The notes under the pieces were generated by a model. That model did no database searches. It saw only the letters and a program-made list of their open reading frames with translations, and had not been told where the DNA came from. This document shows, one piece after another, positions 42,528 through 51,478 of a DNA stretch of 64,000 nucleotides. The position numbers and the translations under genes were made by a program. Origin of the DNA: Paraconexibacter antarcticus. GTDB lineage: Bacteria; Actinomycetota; Thermoleophilia; Solirubrobacterales; Solirubrobacteraceae. Where the stretch lies: contig NZ_CP098502.1 of NCBI RefSeq assembly GCF_024220175.1, positions 310,001-374,000 of the forward strand, in the 5' to 3' direction. Each line of letters starts with the position of its first letter. Position 1 is the stretch's first letter.

Positions 42528-43958
42528 CTCGCGGTCGACGAGTTCGCCGGCGTGCTCGGGGCGTGGACGCTCCGCTCGGGACCGCGGTACGCGTGCCTGG
42601 CCGAGGCGATCGCCGACGCGATCGCCCAGGGCGTGCTGCCCGCCGGGACGCGGCTGCCGCCCGACCGCGCGCTCGCCCGGCACCTGCAGGTGAGCCGCGG
42701 GACGGTCGTCGCCGCCTACAGCGAGCTCGCCGAGCGCGCGCTCGTCGTCCGGCGTCAGGGCAGCGGGACGACGGTCAGCGCGCGCGGGCGCGCGCCGGTC
42801 GGCCGCCACCTGCGCAACGAGGGCTTCACCCGGCAGGTCAGCGGCCCGGCCGTCCCGATCGACCTCTCGACGGCCGCGCCCGTCCACGACGACGTCGTCG
42901 GCCGGCTGCTCGTCTCGACGGGGGACGCCGTGCGGGCCGGGGCGCCGGTCCACGGCTACGCGCCGCTCGGGCTGCCCGCGCTGCGCGAGGGGATCGCGGC
43001 GCGGCTCACCGCGCGCGGGGTCCCGACGACCGCGTCGCACATCCTCATCACCGCCGGCGCGCAGGGGGCGCTGCACCTCATCATCGCCGCGTACCTGCGG
43101 CCGGGCGACCGGGCGATCGTCGAGACGCCGACCTACCCGGGGGCGCTCGAGCTCCTCTCCCGCGCGGGTGCCGTCGTCGAGGGCGTGCCGCGCGACCACG
43201 CGGGCCCGCGCCCGGCGCAGTTCCGCCGCGCGCTCGAGACGGGTGACGCGGCGCTCGCGCTGCTCGTCCCGACGTGCCACAACCCGACGGGGACGACGAT
43301 GTCCGAGCGGCGGCGGCACGAGCTGCTGGCCGCGATCCGCGACGAGGACGTCCTCCTCGTCGAGGACCTCACGATGGTCGACACCGTCTTCTCCGGTCAG
43401 GCGCCGCCGGACCTCGTCGCGCTCGAGCCCGACCGCGTCATCGCCGTCGGCTCGTTCAGCAAGGTCCTGTGGGGCGGGCTGCGCACCGGCTGGATCCGGG
43501 CGGACCCGGCGACGATCCTCCGCCTCGGCCGCCTGCGCACCGCTCAGGACATGGGCTCCGGCGTCCTGGACCAGGTCGCCTGCCTCGCGGCCCTGCCGCA
43601 GCTCGACGAGATCATCGCCGGCCGCCGGGCGATGGCCGCCGAGCGCTGCGCCGTGCTGACGGCGGCGCTGGCCGAGCAGCTCCCCGACTGGGAGGTGACC
43701 GCGCCCGACGGCGGCTACGGGCTGTGGGTGAAGCTCCCGCGCGCGAACGCGCCGGAGGTCGTCGCCGCCGCGCTGCGGCACGGCGTCGCGATCGCGGGGG
43801 GCGGCGTCGGCGCGGTCGACGACCGCCACCTCGACCACGTCCGCATCTGCTTCACGCTCGAGCCCGGCCTGCTCGTCGAGGCGGCGGCCCGGCTGCGCGA
43901 GGCGTGGGACGAGGCGGCCGCGGGCGACGCGACGGCCTGCGCGGCGCCGGCGGTGTAA
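42489..43958 (+). CDS. MocR/GntR-type regulator with aminotransferase domain
   Basis: 489 aa from ATG 42489 (ATG 42477 and a GTG near 42558 are alternatives). Residues ~30-100: GntR winged helix (LAEAIADAIAQGVLPAGTRLPPDRALA, LQVSRGTVVAAYSELAERAL). Residues ~120-489: fold-type I PLP domain with the cofactor lysine in GSFSKVLWGGLRTGW (about Lys324) and CHNPTGTTMSERRR. MocR proteins sense PLP-linked metabolites and usually control a divergent target gene; here that is the 119-aa protein. Well-conserved active site, so a PLP-binding sensor is likely. Confidence 0.9.
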   Translation: MDPVDQSQSPVQFLAVDEFAGVLGAWTLRSGPRYACLAEAIADAIAQGVLPAGTRLPPDRALARHLQVSRGTVVAAYSELAERALVVRRQGSGTTVSARGRAPVGRHLRNEGFTRQVSGPAVPIDLSTAAPVHDDVVGRLLVSTGDAVRAGAPVHGYAPLGLPALREGIAARLTARGVPTTASHILITAGAQGALHLIIAAYLRPGDRAIVETPTYPGALELLSRAGAVVEGVPRDHAGPRPAQFRRALETGDAALALLVPTCHNPTGTTMSERRRHELLAAIRDEDVLLVEDLTMVDTVFSGQAPPDLVALEPDRVIAVGSFSKVLWGGLRTGWIRADPATILRLGRLRTAQDMGSGVLDQVACLAALPQLDEIIAGRRAMAAERCAVLTAALAEQLPDWEVTAPDGGYGLWVKLPRANAPEVVAAALRHGVAIAGGGVGAVDDRHLDHVRICFTLEPGLLVEAAARLREAWDEAAAGDATACAAPAV

Positions 43959-43977
43959 GCCGACGGTCAGCGGGAGC

Positions 43978-44017
43978 CCGTCCACTTCCCCCGAGCGGGC
44001 TCGGGCGAAATGGACGG
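43978..44017. terminator. GTCCAT-family hairpin, copy 2 (imperfect)
   Basis: 19-base arms (43978-43996 and 43999-44017) pair at 17 positions around a GG loop. It lies 20 bp after the MocR stop and is nearly a duplicate of the perfect hairpin at 44041. Confidence 0.7.
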
Positions 44018-44040
44018 CGCACCGTGGGGGCGCGGGAGCG

Positions 44041-44078
44041 CGTCCATTTCCCCCGACCAGGGTCGGGGGAAATGGACG
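44041..44078. terminator. GTCCAT-family perfect hairpin, copy 3
   Basis: 18-bp perfect stem (44041-44058 with 44061-44078; arm begins CGTCCATTTCC) around an AG loop, between convergent MocR and CBS genes and 4 bp from the CBS stop. Confidence 0.8.
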
Positions 44079-44082
44079 GCCT

Positions 44083-44481
44083 TCAGCGGGCGGTGCCGCA
44101 GAAGTGCGTGCGCGTCTCGTCGAGCGCGACGACGCCGACGAGCGTGCCGTCCTCCGCGACGACCGGCACGCGGCGTGACGGCGCGTCCATGACCGCGGTG
44201 CGTGCTTCCTCGGCGCTCGCGCCCGCCGCGACGGTCGGCCCGTCGTGGGCGATCGAGCGCGCGGGCGCCGCCGGGTCGGGCGCGCCCTCGGCGTCCTCCC
44301 GCGTGAGGACGCCGGCGAAGCGCCCGTCCTCCGCGAGCACCGCGAGCCGGCGGCTCGTGCTCGCGGCGAAGAAGGCCTGCACGTCCGCGACGGTGGCGGA
44401 CGCGTCGGTGGCGGTGAGCTTGACGTGCACGAGGTCCGCGGCCGTCAGGCCCGCCGCCTCGTCGATCGCGATATCGGCCAT
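44083..44481 (-). CDS. Tandem CBS-domain protein
   Basis: 132 aa from ATG 44481. Two CBS repeats: residues ~17-70 (ASATVADVQAFFAASTSRRLAVLAEDGRFAGVLTRED) and ~80-130 (TVAAGASAEEARTAVMDAPSRRVPVVAEDGTLVGVVALDE). Such small stand-alone CBS pairs bind adenine nucleotides and act as energy or nucleotide sensors, usually as dimers. The last residues THFCGTAR include a Cys near the end. No partner gene is adjacent. A 52-bp palindrome lies 15 bp upstream of its start. Confidence 0.88.
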   Translation of the reverse strand: MADIAIDEAAGLTAADLVHVKLTATDASATVADVQAFFAASTSRRLAVLAEDGRFAGVLTREDAEGAPDPAAPARSIAHDGPTVAAGASAEEARTAVMDAPSRRVPVVAEDGTLVGVVALDETRTHFCGTAR

Positions 44482-44495
44482 GGGCCCATCATCGC

Positions 44496-44547
44496 GCGTC
44501 GAGCGTCCATCTGCCCGGGGATCCCCGGGCAGATGGACGCTCGACGC
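44496..44547. repeat. 52-bp perfect loopless palindrome (GTCCAT family, copy 4)
   Basis: The 26 bases at 44496-44521 are exactly mirrored by 44522-44547, with GGGGATCCCC at the centre. It lies between the TetR stop and the CBS start on the minus strand and can end the TetR transcript. Confidence 0.9.
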
Positions 44548-44621
44548 CGCCCGGGAGGGCAGGTCGGGCCCGCGCCGCCGGTGACGCCTCAGCCCGCGCC
44601 GCCGCCCGCGGCTCCGGGGGC

Positions 44622-45233
44622 TCAGGTCGGGTCCGCGCCGCCCCCGACCACGAGGTCGACGTACCCGTCGGCGATCTGCTGCGGCTTCAGGCGCCCGCCG
44701 GGCCGGTACCACTGGACGGTGTGGTTCACCATGCCGAGGAGGGCGGCGAGGAGCAGGCGGCGGTCGCCGTCGATCGCGCCCTCGGTCCGCGCCTCGTCGA
44801 GGAGCTTCTCCACGACGCGCTCGAAGGCCTTGCGGGTGCGGCGGACCTCGGCCCACTGGTCACCGTGGTCGATGACGTGCCGCTCCTGCTGGAAGACGAG
44901 CATGTGGTCGCGGTGCTCGATCGCGTGCGCGACCCACAGGCGGACGACCGCGCGCAGGCGCTCCGCGGCGCCGCCGTCCCCCGCCGCGAGCTTGCGCGCG
45001 TCCCCGAGCAGCGGGTCCATGAGCTGGTCGCAGATGCGGATGAGCAGCTGCTCCTTGCCGCCGAAGTAGTGGTACAGCCCACCGGCCGCGAGGCCGATGC
45101 CCTCGCTCAGCTCCTGCACCGACGTCTGGTCGTAGCCGCGCTCGGCGAAGACGTGCGCGGCCGCGGTGACGACCCCCGCCTGGCGGCGGTCGTAGCGCTC
45201 ACGGAGCGCGGGGCTGGTCGGTGCCTTGGCCAT
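44622..45233 (-). CDS. TetR-family regulator of acyl-CoA/leucine catabolism (inferred)
   Basis: 203 aa from ATG 45233. HTH: VVTAAAHVFAERGYDQTSVQ, LSEGIGLAAGGLYHYFGGKEQLL. The ligand domain (DHMLVFQQERHVI, MVNHTVQWYRPGGRLKPQQIADGYVDLV) is of the KstR2/FadR-like TetR group that binds acyl-CoAs. A 9+9 inverted repeat (CGACCGTTC-N7-GAACGGTCG) lies 22 bases upstream of its start, inside a longer sequence that recurs with two changes in front of the acyl-CoA dehydrogenase gene. It thus very likely controls itself and the 46.8-51.3 kb block, with an acyl-CoA as inducer. Confidence 0.88.
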   Translation of the reverse strand: MAKAPTSPALRERYDRRQAGVVTAAAHVFAERGYDQTSVQELSEGIGLAAGGLYHYFGGKEQLLIRICDQLMDPLLGDARKLAAGDGGAAERLRAVVRLWVAHAIEHRDHMLVFQQERHVIDHGDQWAEVRRTRKAFERVVEKLLDEARTEGAIDGDRRLLLAALLGMVNHTVQWYRPGGRLKPQQIADGYVDLVVGGGADPT

Positions 45234-45254
45234 CCGCCCGCGCACTCTACCGAC

Positions 45255-45286
45255 CGACCGTTCAAAGTTCGAACGGTCGTTCAACA
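45255..45286. promoter_or_regulatory. TetR operator upstream of its own gene
   Basis: CGACCGTTC (45255-45263) and GAACGGTCG (45271-45279) form a perfect inverted repeat. Bases 45261-45286, read on the minus strand, match 46735-46760 at 24 of 26 positions. Confidence 0.8.
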
Positions 45287-45290
45287 AACG

Positions 45291-46676
45291 TCAGTGGTGG
45301 AAGGAGGACCGCGAGTCGTCGGCGGGGACGGAGGACCCGTGGGCCTCGAGGCGCTCGACGACGCGTCCCAGGTCCTCGACGAGGATCCGTGCGAGGTCGT
45401 GCGTGAAGCCCGAGCGCACGCAGATCCGCAGGACGGCCATGTCGTGGATGCCCTCCGGCATGCGGTAGGCGGGGATGATCCAGCCGCGCGCGCGGATGTG
45501 CTCGGAGACGTCGTAGACCGAGTAGCCGGTGACGTCGTCCTTCAGGCGGAAGGCGAAGACCGGAAGGTGCGAGCCGTCGGAGACGAGCGCGAACGGCCCG
45601 AGCTCCGCGATCTTCGCCGCGAGCGCCGTCGCGACGTCGCGCGAGCCCTGCTGCACGCGGCGGAAGCCCTCGAACCCGAGCCGGACGAACGTGTAGTACT
45701 GCGCCGCGACCTGGGCGCCCGGCCGCGAGAAGTTCAGCGCGAAGGTCGGCATCTCGCCGCCGAGGTAGTCGACCTTGAAGACGAGCTCCTCCGGCAGGGC
45801 GGCGGGCTCACGCCACACGACCCACCCGATGCCGGGGTACACGAGCCCGTACTTGTGGCCGGAGGCGTTGATCGACTGGACCCGCGGCAGCCGGAAGTCC
45901 CACACGAGCTCGGGGTCGACGAACGGCGCGATGAAGCCGCCGCTCGCGCCGTCGACGTGGATCGGGACGTCCGGCCCGCCGCCGGCCGCGAGCGCGTCGA
46001 GCGCCGCGGCGATCTCCGCGACCGGCTCGTAGCTGCCCTCGAACGTCGACCCGAGGATCGCGACGACGCCGATCGTGTTCTCGTCGCAGTGGGCGGCCGC
46101 ACCCTCCGCCGTGAGGTACGGCGCCTCGGCGGTCACCGGGACGCAGCGCGCCTCGACATCCCAGTAGCGGCAGAACTTCTCCCAGCAGACCTGGACGTTC
46201 GCGCCCATGACGAGGTTCGGGCGCGACGCGTCGAGCCCGGCGGCCTGCCGCCGCTCCCGCCAGCGCCACTTCAACGCGAGCCCGCCGAGCATGCACGCCT
46301 CGCTGGACCCGGTCGTCGAGCAGCCGGTGGCGTCGGCGCCGGGCGCGGCGTGCCACAGCTCGGAGAGGATGTTCACGCAGCGCCGCTCGAGCTCCGCGGT
46401 CTGCGGGTACTCGTCCTTGTCGATCATGTTCTTGTCGAGGCAGGCGTCCATGAGCTCGCGCGCCTGCGGCTCCATCCACGTCGTGACGAAGGTCGCGAGG
46501 TTCAGGCGCGAGTTGCCGTCGAGCATGAGCTCGTCCTCGACGAGCATGCGCGCGTCGTCGGCCGCCATCCCGTCGGGCGCGAGGCGCAGGCGGGGCACCG
46601 GGTCGGTCCCGGGATGCCGGTGTGCGGGCGCGACGACGTCCTCGGTCGCGGACGGCTCGTGCAGGTGGAGGGCCAT
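45291..46676 (-). CDS. gad: Glutamate decarboxylase
   Basis: 461 aa from ATG 46676. The PLP lysine is Lys275 in SINASGHKYGLVYPG, matching Lys276 of E. coli GadB; also TTGSSEACMLGGLALKWRWR, PIHVDGASGGFIAPF and NFSRPGAQVAAQYYTF. It converts glutamate to GABA and CO2 while consuming a proton. The C-terminus ends SSFHH, and a terminal His is used in pH gating in E. coli GadB, so acid response is possible. No GABA antiporter or transaminase gene is adjacent. It sits between two copies of the acyl-CoA TetR operator; the second lies about 60 bp upstream of its start. Confidence 0.94.
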   Translation of the reverse strand: MALHLHEPSATEDVVAPAHRHPGTDPVPRLRLAPDGMAADDARMLVEDELMLDGNSRLNLATFVTTWMEPQARELMDACLDKNMIDKDEYPQTAELERRCVNILSELWHAAPGADATGCSTTGSSEACMLGGLALKWRWRERRQAAGLDASRPNLVMGANVQVCWEKFCRYWDVEARCVPVTAEAPYLTAEGAAAHCDENTIGVVAILGSTFEGSYEPVAEIAAALDALAAGGGPDVPIHVDGASGGFIAPFVDPELVWDFRLPRVQSINASGHKYGLVYPGIGWVVWREPAALPEELVFKVDYLGGEMPTFALNFSRPGAQVAAQYYTFVRLGFEGFRRVQQGSRDVATALAAKIAELGPFALVSDGSHLPVFAFRLKDDVTGYSVYDVSEHIRARGWIIPAYRMPEGIHDMAVLRICVRSGFTHDLARILVEDLGRVVERLEAHGSSVPADDSRSSFHH

Positions 46677-46734
46677 GCGGACGACGGTACCCGCCCCGGC
46701 CGTGAGCCCACGCGTCCCTGAGCACTCCCTCATC

Positions 46735-46760
46735 TGTTGAACGAGCATTCGAACTTTGAA
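46735..46760. promoter_or_regulatory. Second copy of the TetR operator, between gad and acyl-CoA dehydrogenase
   Basis: The 26-bp site contains TTCGAACTTTGAA and matches the reverse strand of 45261-45286 at 24 of 26 positions. It lies 25 bp before the acyl-CoA dehydrogenase ATG and 58 bp upstream of the gad ATG, so it could act on both divergent promoters. Confidence 0.8.
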
Positions 46761-46784
46761 GGATCATTCGGTATGGTCCGCCGC

Positions 46785-47933
46785 ATGTTCTTCGATCTGC
46801 CCGACGAGACCAAGGCCCTGCAGGAGTCCGTCCGCGACTTCGCGCGCAGCGAGGTGGCGCCCGCCGCCGAGCACCTGGACCACACGAAGTCCTTCCCCTA
46901 CGAGCTCGTCGCGAAGATGGGCGAGCTCGGGTGGATGGGCATCCCCTTCCCGGAGGAGGTCGGCGGGTCCGGTGGCGACTCCCTGCAGTACGCGATCGCC
47001 GTCGAGGAGCTCACCCGGATCGACTCGAGCGTCGCCATCACGCTCTGCGCCCACACGTCGCTCGGCACGCAGCCCGTGTACCTCTTCGGCACCGACGAGC
47101 AGAAGGAGCGCCTGCTGCCCGACCTCTGCGCGGGAAGGAAGCTCGGCGCCTTCGGCCTCACCGAGCCGGACGCCGGGTCGGACGCCGGCAACGTGAAGAC
47201 GCGCGCCTCGCTGAGCGACGGCGTCTGGACGATCGACGGCGCGAAGCAGTTCATCACGAACGCGGGCACCGACATCTCCGGCCACGTCGCGATCACCGCG
47301 GTCACGGGGACGGATGCCAACGGGCGCAAGGAGGTGTCCAACCTCATCGTCGAGAACGGCACCGCCGGCTACGAGCAGGGGACGCCCTACCGCAAGATGG
47401 GGTGGAACGCGTCCGACACCCGGCCGCTGACCTTCACCGACTGCCAGGTCCCGGAGGAGAACCTCCTCGGCCCCCGCGGCAGCGGCTTCAAGCAGTTCCT
47501 CCACATCCTCGACATCGGCCGGATCGGCGTCGCGGCGATGGGCGTCGGCCTCGCGCAGGGCGCCCTCGACGAGGCCGTGAAGTACAGCAAGGAGCGCCAG
47601 GCCTTCGGCCAGTCGATCTCGAAGTTCCAGGCCATCCAGGGCAAGCTCGCCGACATGGCGACCGAGATCGAGGCGGCGCGCCTGCTGACCTACAAGGCCG
47701 CGTGGGAGAAGGACCAGGGCCGCAACTTCACGCTCACCGCCGCGCAGGCGAAGCTCAAGACCGGTCGCCTCGCGGTCCGCTGCGCCGAGGAGGCCGTCCA
47801 GATCCACGGCGGCTACGGCTACATCGAGGAGTACCCGGTCTGCCGCATGTACCGCGACGCGAAGATCCTCACCATCGGCGAGGGGACCGACGAGGTCCAG
47901 CAGATGGTCATCGCGCGGGCGCTCGGGGCGTAG
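46785..47933 (+). CDS. Acyl-CoA dehydrogenase (short/branched-chain type)
   Basis: 382 aa from ATG 46785 (ATG 46773 also possible). Signature blocks: FGLTEPDAGSD, WTIDGAKQFITNAG, RQAFGQSISKFQAIQGKLADMA, and the C-terminal IHGGYGYIEEYPVCRMYRDAKI with IGEGTDEVQ holding the usual catalytic Glu region. FAD-dependent alpha,beta-desaturation of an acyl-CoA; electrons go to ETF. Immediately followed (9 bp) by biotin-carboxylase and carboxyltransferase genes of methylcrotonyl-CoA type, so isovaleryl-CoA or a related branched substrate is the best guess. Confidence 0.93.
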   Translation: MFFDLPDETKALQESVRDFARSEVAPAAEHLDHTKSFPYELVAKMGELGWMGIPFPEEVGGSGGDSLQYAIAVEELTRIDSSVAITLCAHTSLGTQPVYLFGTDEQKERLLPDLCAGRKLGAFGLTEPDAGSDAGNVKTRASLSDGVWTIDGAKQFITNAGTDISGHVAITAVTGTDANGRKEVSNLIVENGTAGYEQGTPYRKMGWNASDTRPLTFTDCQVPEENLLGPRGSGFKQFLHILDIGRIGVAAMGVGLAQGALDEAVKYSKERQAFGQSISKFQAIQGKLADMATEIEAARLLTYKAAWEKDQGRNFTLTAAQAKLKTGRLAVRCAEEAVQIHGGYGYIEEYPVCRMYRDAKILTIGEGTDEVQQMVIARALGA

Positions 47934-47942
47934 GCGACCGCC

Positions 47943-49826
47943 GTGTTCTCCGGCCCGGTCCTGATCGCCAACCGCGGCGAGATCGCCGTGCGCGTCGCGC
48001 GGTCCGTGCACGCGCTCGGGCTGCGGTCGGCGGCGATCTTCACCGACGCGGACGCCGACGCGGTGCACGTCGACACGTGCGACACCGCCGTGCGCGTTGA
48101 GTCCTACCTCGACGGCGCGGCGGTGCTCGAGGCCGCGGCGCGGGCCGGGGCCGCGGCGGTCCACCCCGGCTACGGCTTCCTCAGCGAGAACGCGGGCTTC
48201 GCGCGCGCCGTCGTGGACGCGGGCCTGACGTGGATCGGGCCGCCGCCGAGCGCGATCGAGCTCATGGGCGACAAGGGCGCGGCGAAGGACGCCGCCGTCG
48301 CGGCGGGGGTGCCGGTCGTGCCCGCGGTCGCGCCGGACGGCAGCGGCGATCCCGTCTACCCGGTCGTCGTGAAGGCGGTCGCGGGCGGCGGCGGCAAGGG
48401 CATGCGCGTCGTGCGCGCGGCGGGCGAGCTCGTCGAGGCGACCGCCGCGGCCAAGCGCGAGGCGATGAGCGCGTTCGGCGACGACCGCGTCATCGTCGAG
48501 CGCTACCTCGAGCGCCCGCGCCACATCGAGGTCCAGGTCCTCGCCGACGCCCACGGCACCGTCCTGCACCTCGGCGAGCGCGAGTGCTCGCTGCAGCGCC
48601 GCCACCAGAAAGTCGTCGAGGAGGCGCCGTCGCCGGTCGTCGACGCGGCACTCCGGGCCCGCATGGGCGAGGCCGCGGTCGCGCTCGCGCGGGCGGCCGA
48701 CTACGTGGGCGCCGGCACCGTGGAGTTCATCGTCCCCGAGACCGCGCCCGGCGAGACCCCGTCCGAGTTCTTCTTCCTCGAGATGAACACGCGCCTGCAG
48801 GTCGAGCATCCCGTTACCGAGCTCGTCTACGGCGTCGACCTCGTCGAGCAGCAGCTCCGCGTCGCCGCCGGCGAGCCGCTCGCGCTCACGCAGGACGCGC
48901 TGCAGCCGTCCGGCTGGGCGATCGAGGCGCGCCTCTACGCCGAGGACCCGGCGGCGGGCTTCCTCCCCGCCACCGGCACCGTCGTCGGCTACCGCGAGCC
49001 GGCCGGCGCCGGGGTGCGGATGGACTCCGGGCTGCGGGTCGGGAGCGTCGTCGGCACGCAGTACGACCCGATGCTCGCGAAGGTCATCGCGTCGGGCGCC
49101 GACCGCGCGGAGGCCGTCCGCCGCCTCGACCGGGCGCTCGGCGAGCTCGAGCTGCTCGGCGTCGCGACGAACGCGGCGTTCACCCGGGCGCTGCTCGCCC
49201 GCGAGGACGTCGCGGCGGGGGCGATGGACACCGGCCTGCTCGAGCGCGTGCTCGCGGCCGAGGACCTCGACCTGCTGCCGCCGGACGACCTCGTCCCCGC
49301 CGCGATGCTCGCGGCCTGCGGGACGGCGCGACCCCCCGGCCCCTGGCGCCGGGTGCTGGAGGACCACGGCGCCGTCGTCGTCGACCGCGGCCGCGTGAGC
49401 GTCGGCGAGCGCTCGTGGGCGGCGGACGTGCGCCCGCTCGCCGAGCCCGGCCGCGTCCGCGTCACCCTCGACGGCGTCTCGCGGGCCTACGCGGTCAACG
49501 CGACCGACGCCGTCGTCCACGTCTCGCGGGACGGGCACCACGTCGCCGCCGTCACCCACGTCCCGGTCCGCTCCGGCGCGGGCGCCCTCGCCGGGTCGCT
49601 CGCCGCGCCGATGCCCGGCACCGTCCTGCTCGTCCACGTCGCGAACGGCGACACCGTCGCGGAGGGAGATGTCCTGCTCGTGCTCGAGTCGATGAAGATG
49701 GAGCTCTCGATCACCGCCCCGAACGCGGGGACGGTCGAGGGGCTGGACCTGAAGGTGGGGGACCGGGTGGCGCTGAAGCAGCCGCTCGTCGCCGTGACGA
49801 GCGCCGACGAGGGGGCCGGCTCATGA
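47943..49826 (+). CDS. Biotin carboxylase/biotin carrier subunit (MccA-type)
   Basis: 627 aa from GTG 47943. Biotin carboxylase domain 1-450: [27 protein letters not shown] loop [11 protein letters not shown], and [15 protein letters not shown] middle BT-like segment follows, then the carrier domain with ESMKME, biotinyl Lys585. Catalyses ATP-dependent carboxylation of biotin and carries it to the partner subunit. The length and the paired gene fit 3-methylcrotonyl-CoA carboxylase alpha, although propionyl- or geranyl-CoA carboxylase subunits look similar. The stop overlaps the next start (ATGA). Confidence 0.93.
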   Translation: MFSGPVLIANRGEIAVRVARSVHALGLRSAAIFTDADADAVHVDTCDTAVRVESYLDGAAVLEAAARAGAAAVHPGYGFLSENAGFARAVVDAGLTWIGPPPSAIELMGDKGAAKDAAVAAGVPVVPAVAPDGSGDPVYPVVVKAVAGGGGKGMRVVRAAGELVEATAAAKREAMSAFGDDRVIVERYLERPRHIEVQVLADAHGTVLHLGERECSLQRRHQKVVEEAPSPVVDAALRARMGEAAVALARAADYVGAGTVEFIVPETAPGETPSEFFFLEMNTRLQVEHPVTELVYGVDLVEQQLRVAAGEPLALTQDALQPSGWAIEARLYAEDPAAGFLPATGTVVGYREPAGAGVRMDSGLRVGSVVGTQYDPMLAKVIASGADRAEAVRRLDRALGELELLGVATNAAFTRALLAREDVAAGAMDTGLLERVLAAEDLDLLPPDDLVPAAMLAACGTARPPGPWRRVLEDHGAVVVDRGRVSVGERSWAADVRPLAEPGRVRVTLDGVSRAYAVNATDAVVHVSRDGHHVAAVTHVPVRSGAGALAGSLAAPMPGTVLLVHVANGDTVAEGDVLLVLESMKMELSITAPNAGTVEGLDLKVGDRVALKQPLVAVTSADEGAGS

Positions 49827-51343
49827 GCGGCTTCCGCGACGGCCAGCTCGCGCTCATCGACGAGCTGAACGAGCGCCTGGCGCGCGCCCAGGGCGGCGGC
49901 GGGGAGAAGTCCCGCGAGCGCCACCACGCGCGCGGCAAGCTCCTGGCCCGCGAGCGGATTGCCCGCCTCTGCGACCCCGGCACCCCGTTCCTCGAGCTCT
50001 CGCCGCTCGCCGCCGACGGGGTCTACGACGACGACACGCCGTCCGCCGGCATCGTCACCGGCGTCGCGACGATCCACGGCCGCCCGTGCGTCGTCGTCGC
50101 CAACGACGCGACCGTCAAGGGCGGGACGTACTACCCGCTGACGGTGAAGAAGCACCTGCGTGCGCAGGAGATCGCGCTGGAGAACCGGCTGCCCTGCGTC
50201 TACCTCGTCGACTCCGGCGGCGCGTTCCTCCCGAAGCAAGACGAGGTCTTCCCCGACCGCGAGCACTTCGGCCGCATCTTCTTCAACCAGGCGACGATGA
50301 GCGCGAAGGCCATCCCCCAGATCAGCGCGGTGCTCGGCTCCTGCACCGCCGGCGGCGCGTACGTCCCGGCGATGAGCGACGAGACGGTCATCGTCCGCAA
50401 CCAGGGGACGATCTTCCTCGGCGGGCCGCCGCTCGTGAAGGCGGCCACCGGCGAGGAGGTCACCGCCGAGGAGCTCGGCGGCGGCGACGTGCACGCCCGC
50501 ACGTCCGGCGTCGTCGACCACCTCGCCGAGGACGACGAGCACGCGCTGCAGATCGTCCGCGACATCGTCGCGACCCTCCCCGAGGCGCCGCCGGCGCCGT
50601 GGGCCCGCAGCACGCCGGTGCCGCCGCGCGAGGACCCCGAGGAGCTCCTCGACCTCCTGCCGCTCGACACCCGCACGCCGTACGACGCGCGCGAGCTCAT
50701 CCGCAAGCTCGTCGACGACAGCGCGATGCACGAGTTCAAGGAGCTCTACGGGGAGACCGTCGTCTGCGCCTTCGCAAAGATCGACGGGCACCCGATCGGG
50801 GTCATCGCGAACAACGGCATCCTCTTCAGCGAGTCCTCGCTGAAGGCCGCCCACTTCATCGAGCTCTGCGACCGCCGCAAGGTCCCGCTGCTGTTCCTGC
50901 AGAACATCTCGGGCTTCATGGTCGGCAAGGACTACGAGGCCGGCGGCATCGCGAAGGACGGCGCGAAGCTCGTCACCGCCGTCGCCTGCGCCCGCGTCCC
51001 CAAGCTCACGGTCATCGTGGGCGGCTCCTACGGGGCGGGCAACTACGGCATGTGCGGCCGGGCCTACTCGCCGCGCTTCCTCTTCATGTGGCCGGCCGCG
51101 CGCGTGTCCGTCATGGGCGGCGAGCAGGCCGCGACCGTCATGACCGAGGTCGGCCAGCCGGACGTCGGCGCGGCGCTGAAGGAGCAGTACGACGAGCAGG
51201 GCAAGCCGTGGTACGCCTCCGCGCGCCTGTGGGACGACGGCGTCATCGACCCCCGCGAGACGCGCGCCGTCCTCTCCCAGGCCCTCGCCGCCGTCGCCTG
51301 CGCCCCGCTCGAGCCGATCGCGAACGGCGTCTTCCGCATGTGA
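49823..51343 (+). CDS. Carboxyltransferase subunit (methylcrotonyl-CoA type, MccB)
   Basis: 506 aa; ATG 49823 overlaps the previous stop. The crotonase-like carboxyltransferase halves are both present. [20 protein letters not shown] is diagnostic for the methylcrotonyl/geranyl-CoA branch rather than propionyl-CoA carboxylase, and [16 protein letters not shown] and [20 protein letters not shown] form the oxyanion holes. Transfers the carboxyl from biotin to 3-methylcrotonyl-CoA in leucine breakdown. The hydratase and HMG-CoA lyase needed to finish the pathway are not in this window. A hairpin terminator follows 34 bp downstream. Confidence 0.94.
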   Translation: MSGFRDGQLALIDELNERLARAQGGGGEKSRERHHARGKLLARERIARLCDPGTPFLELSPLAADGVYDDDTPSAGIVTGVATIHGRPCVVVANDATVKGGTYYPLTVKKHLRAQEIALENRLPCVYLVDSGGAFLPKQDEVFPDREHFGRIFFNQATMSAKAIPQISAVLGSCTAGGAYVPAMSDETVIVRNQGTIFLGGPPLVKAATGEEVTAEELGGGDVHARTSGVVDHLAEDDEHALQIVRDIVATLPEAPPAPWARSTPVPPREDPEELLDLLPLDTRTPYDARELIRKLVDDSAMHEFKELYGETVVCAFAKIDGHPIGVIANNGILFSESSLKAAHFIELCDRRKVPLLFLQNISGFMVGKDYEAGGIAKDGAKLVTAVACARVPKLTVIVGGSYGAGNYGMCGRAYSPRFLFMWPAARVSVMGGEQAATVMTEVGQPDVGAALKEQYDEQGKPWYASARLWDDGVIDPRETRAVLSQALAAVACAPLEPIANGVFRM

Positions 51344-51376
51344 GCCGGATCTGCGCCCACGGGGCTTCATCCGGTC

Positions 51377-51403
51377 GGGAGATGGTGCAGGGGGCCATCT
51401 CCC
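51377..51403 (+). terminator. Terminator of the acyl-CoA block
   Basis: GGGAGATGG (51377-51385) and CCATCTCCC (51395-51403) form a perfect 9-bp stem 34 bases after the mccB stop. Confidence 0.7.
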
Positions 51404-51425
51404 ATCGCGCCGGTGACGCCACCGC

Positions 51426-51478
51426 AAGGTGAATGAAGATTCAGGGTGCCCACGACCCACGGAACCTTCGTTCACCTT
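51426..51478. repeat. Long inverted repeat in the kinase upstream region
   Basis: AAGGTGAA (51426-51433) pairs with TTCACCTT (51471-51478) and pairing continues inward (GAAG/CTTC, TTC/GAA) for 17 positions with one mismatch and one G-T. It ends 47 bp before the kinase start and may be an operator or a second terminator. Confidence 0.6.
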
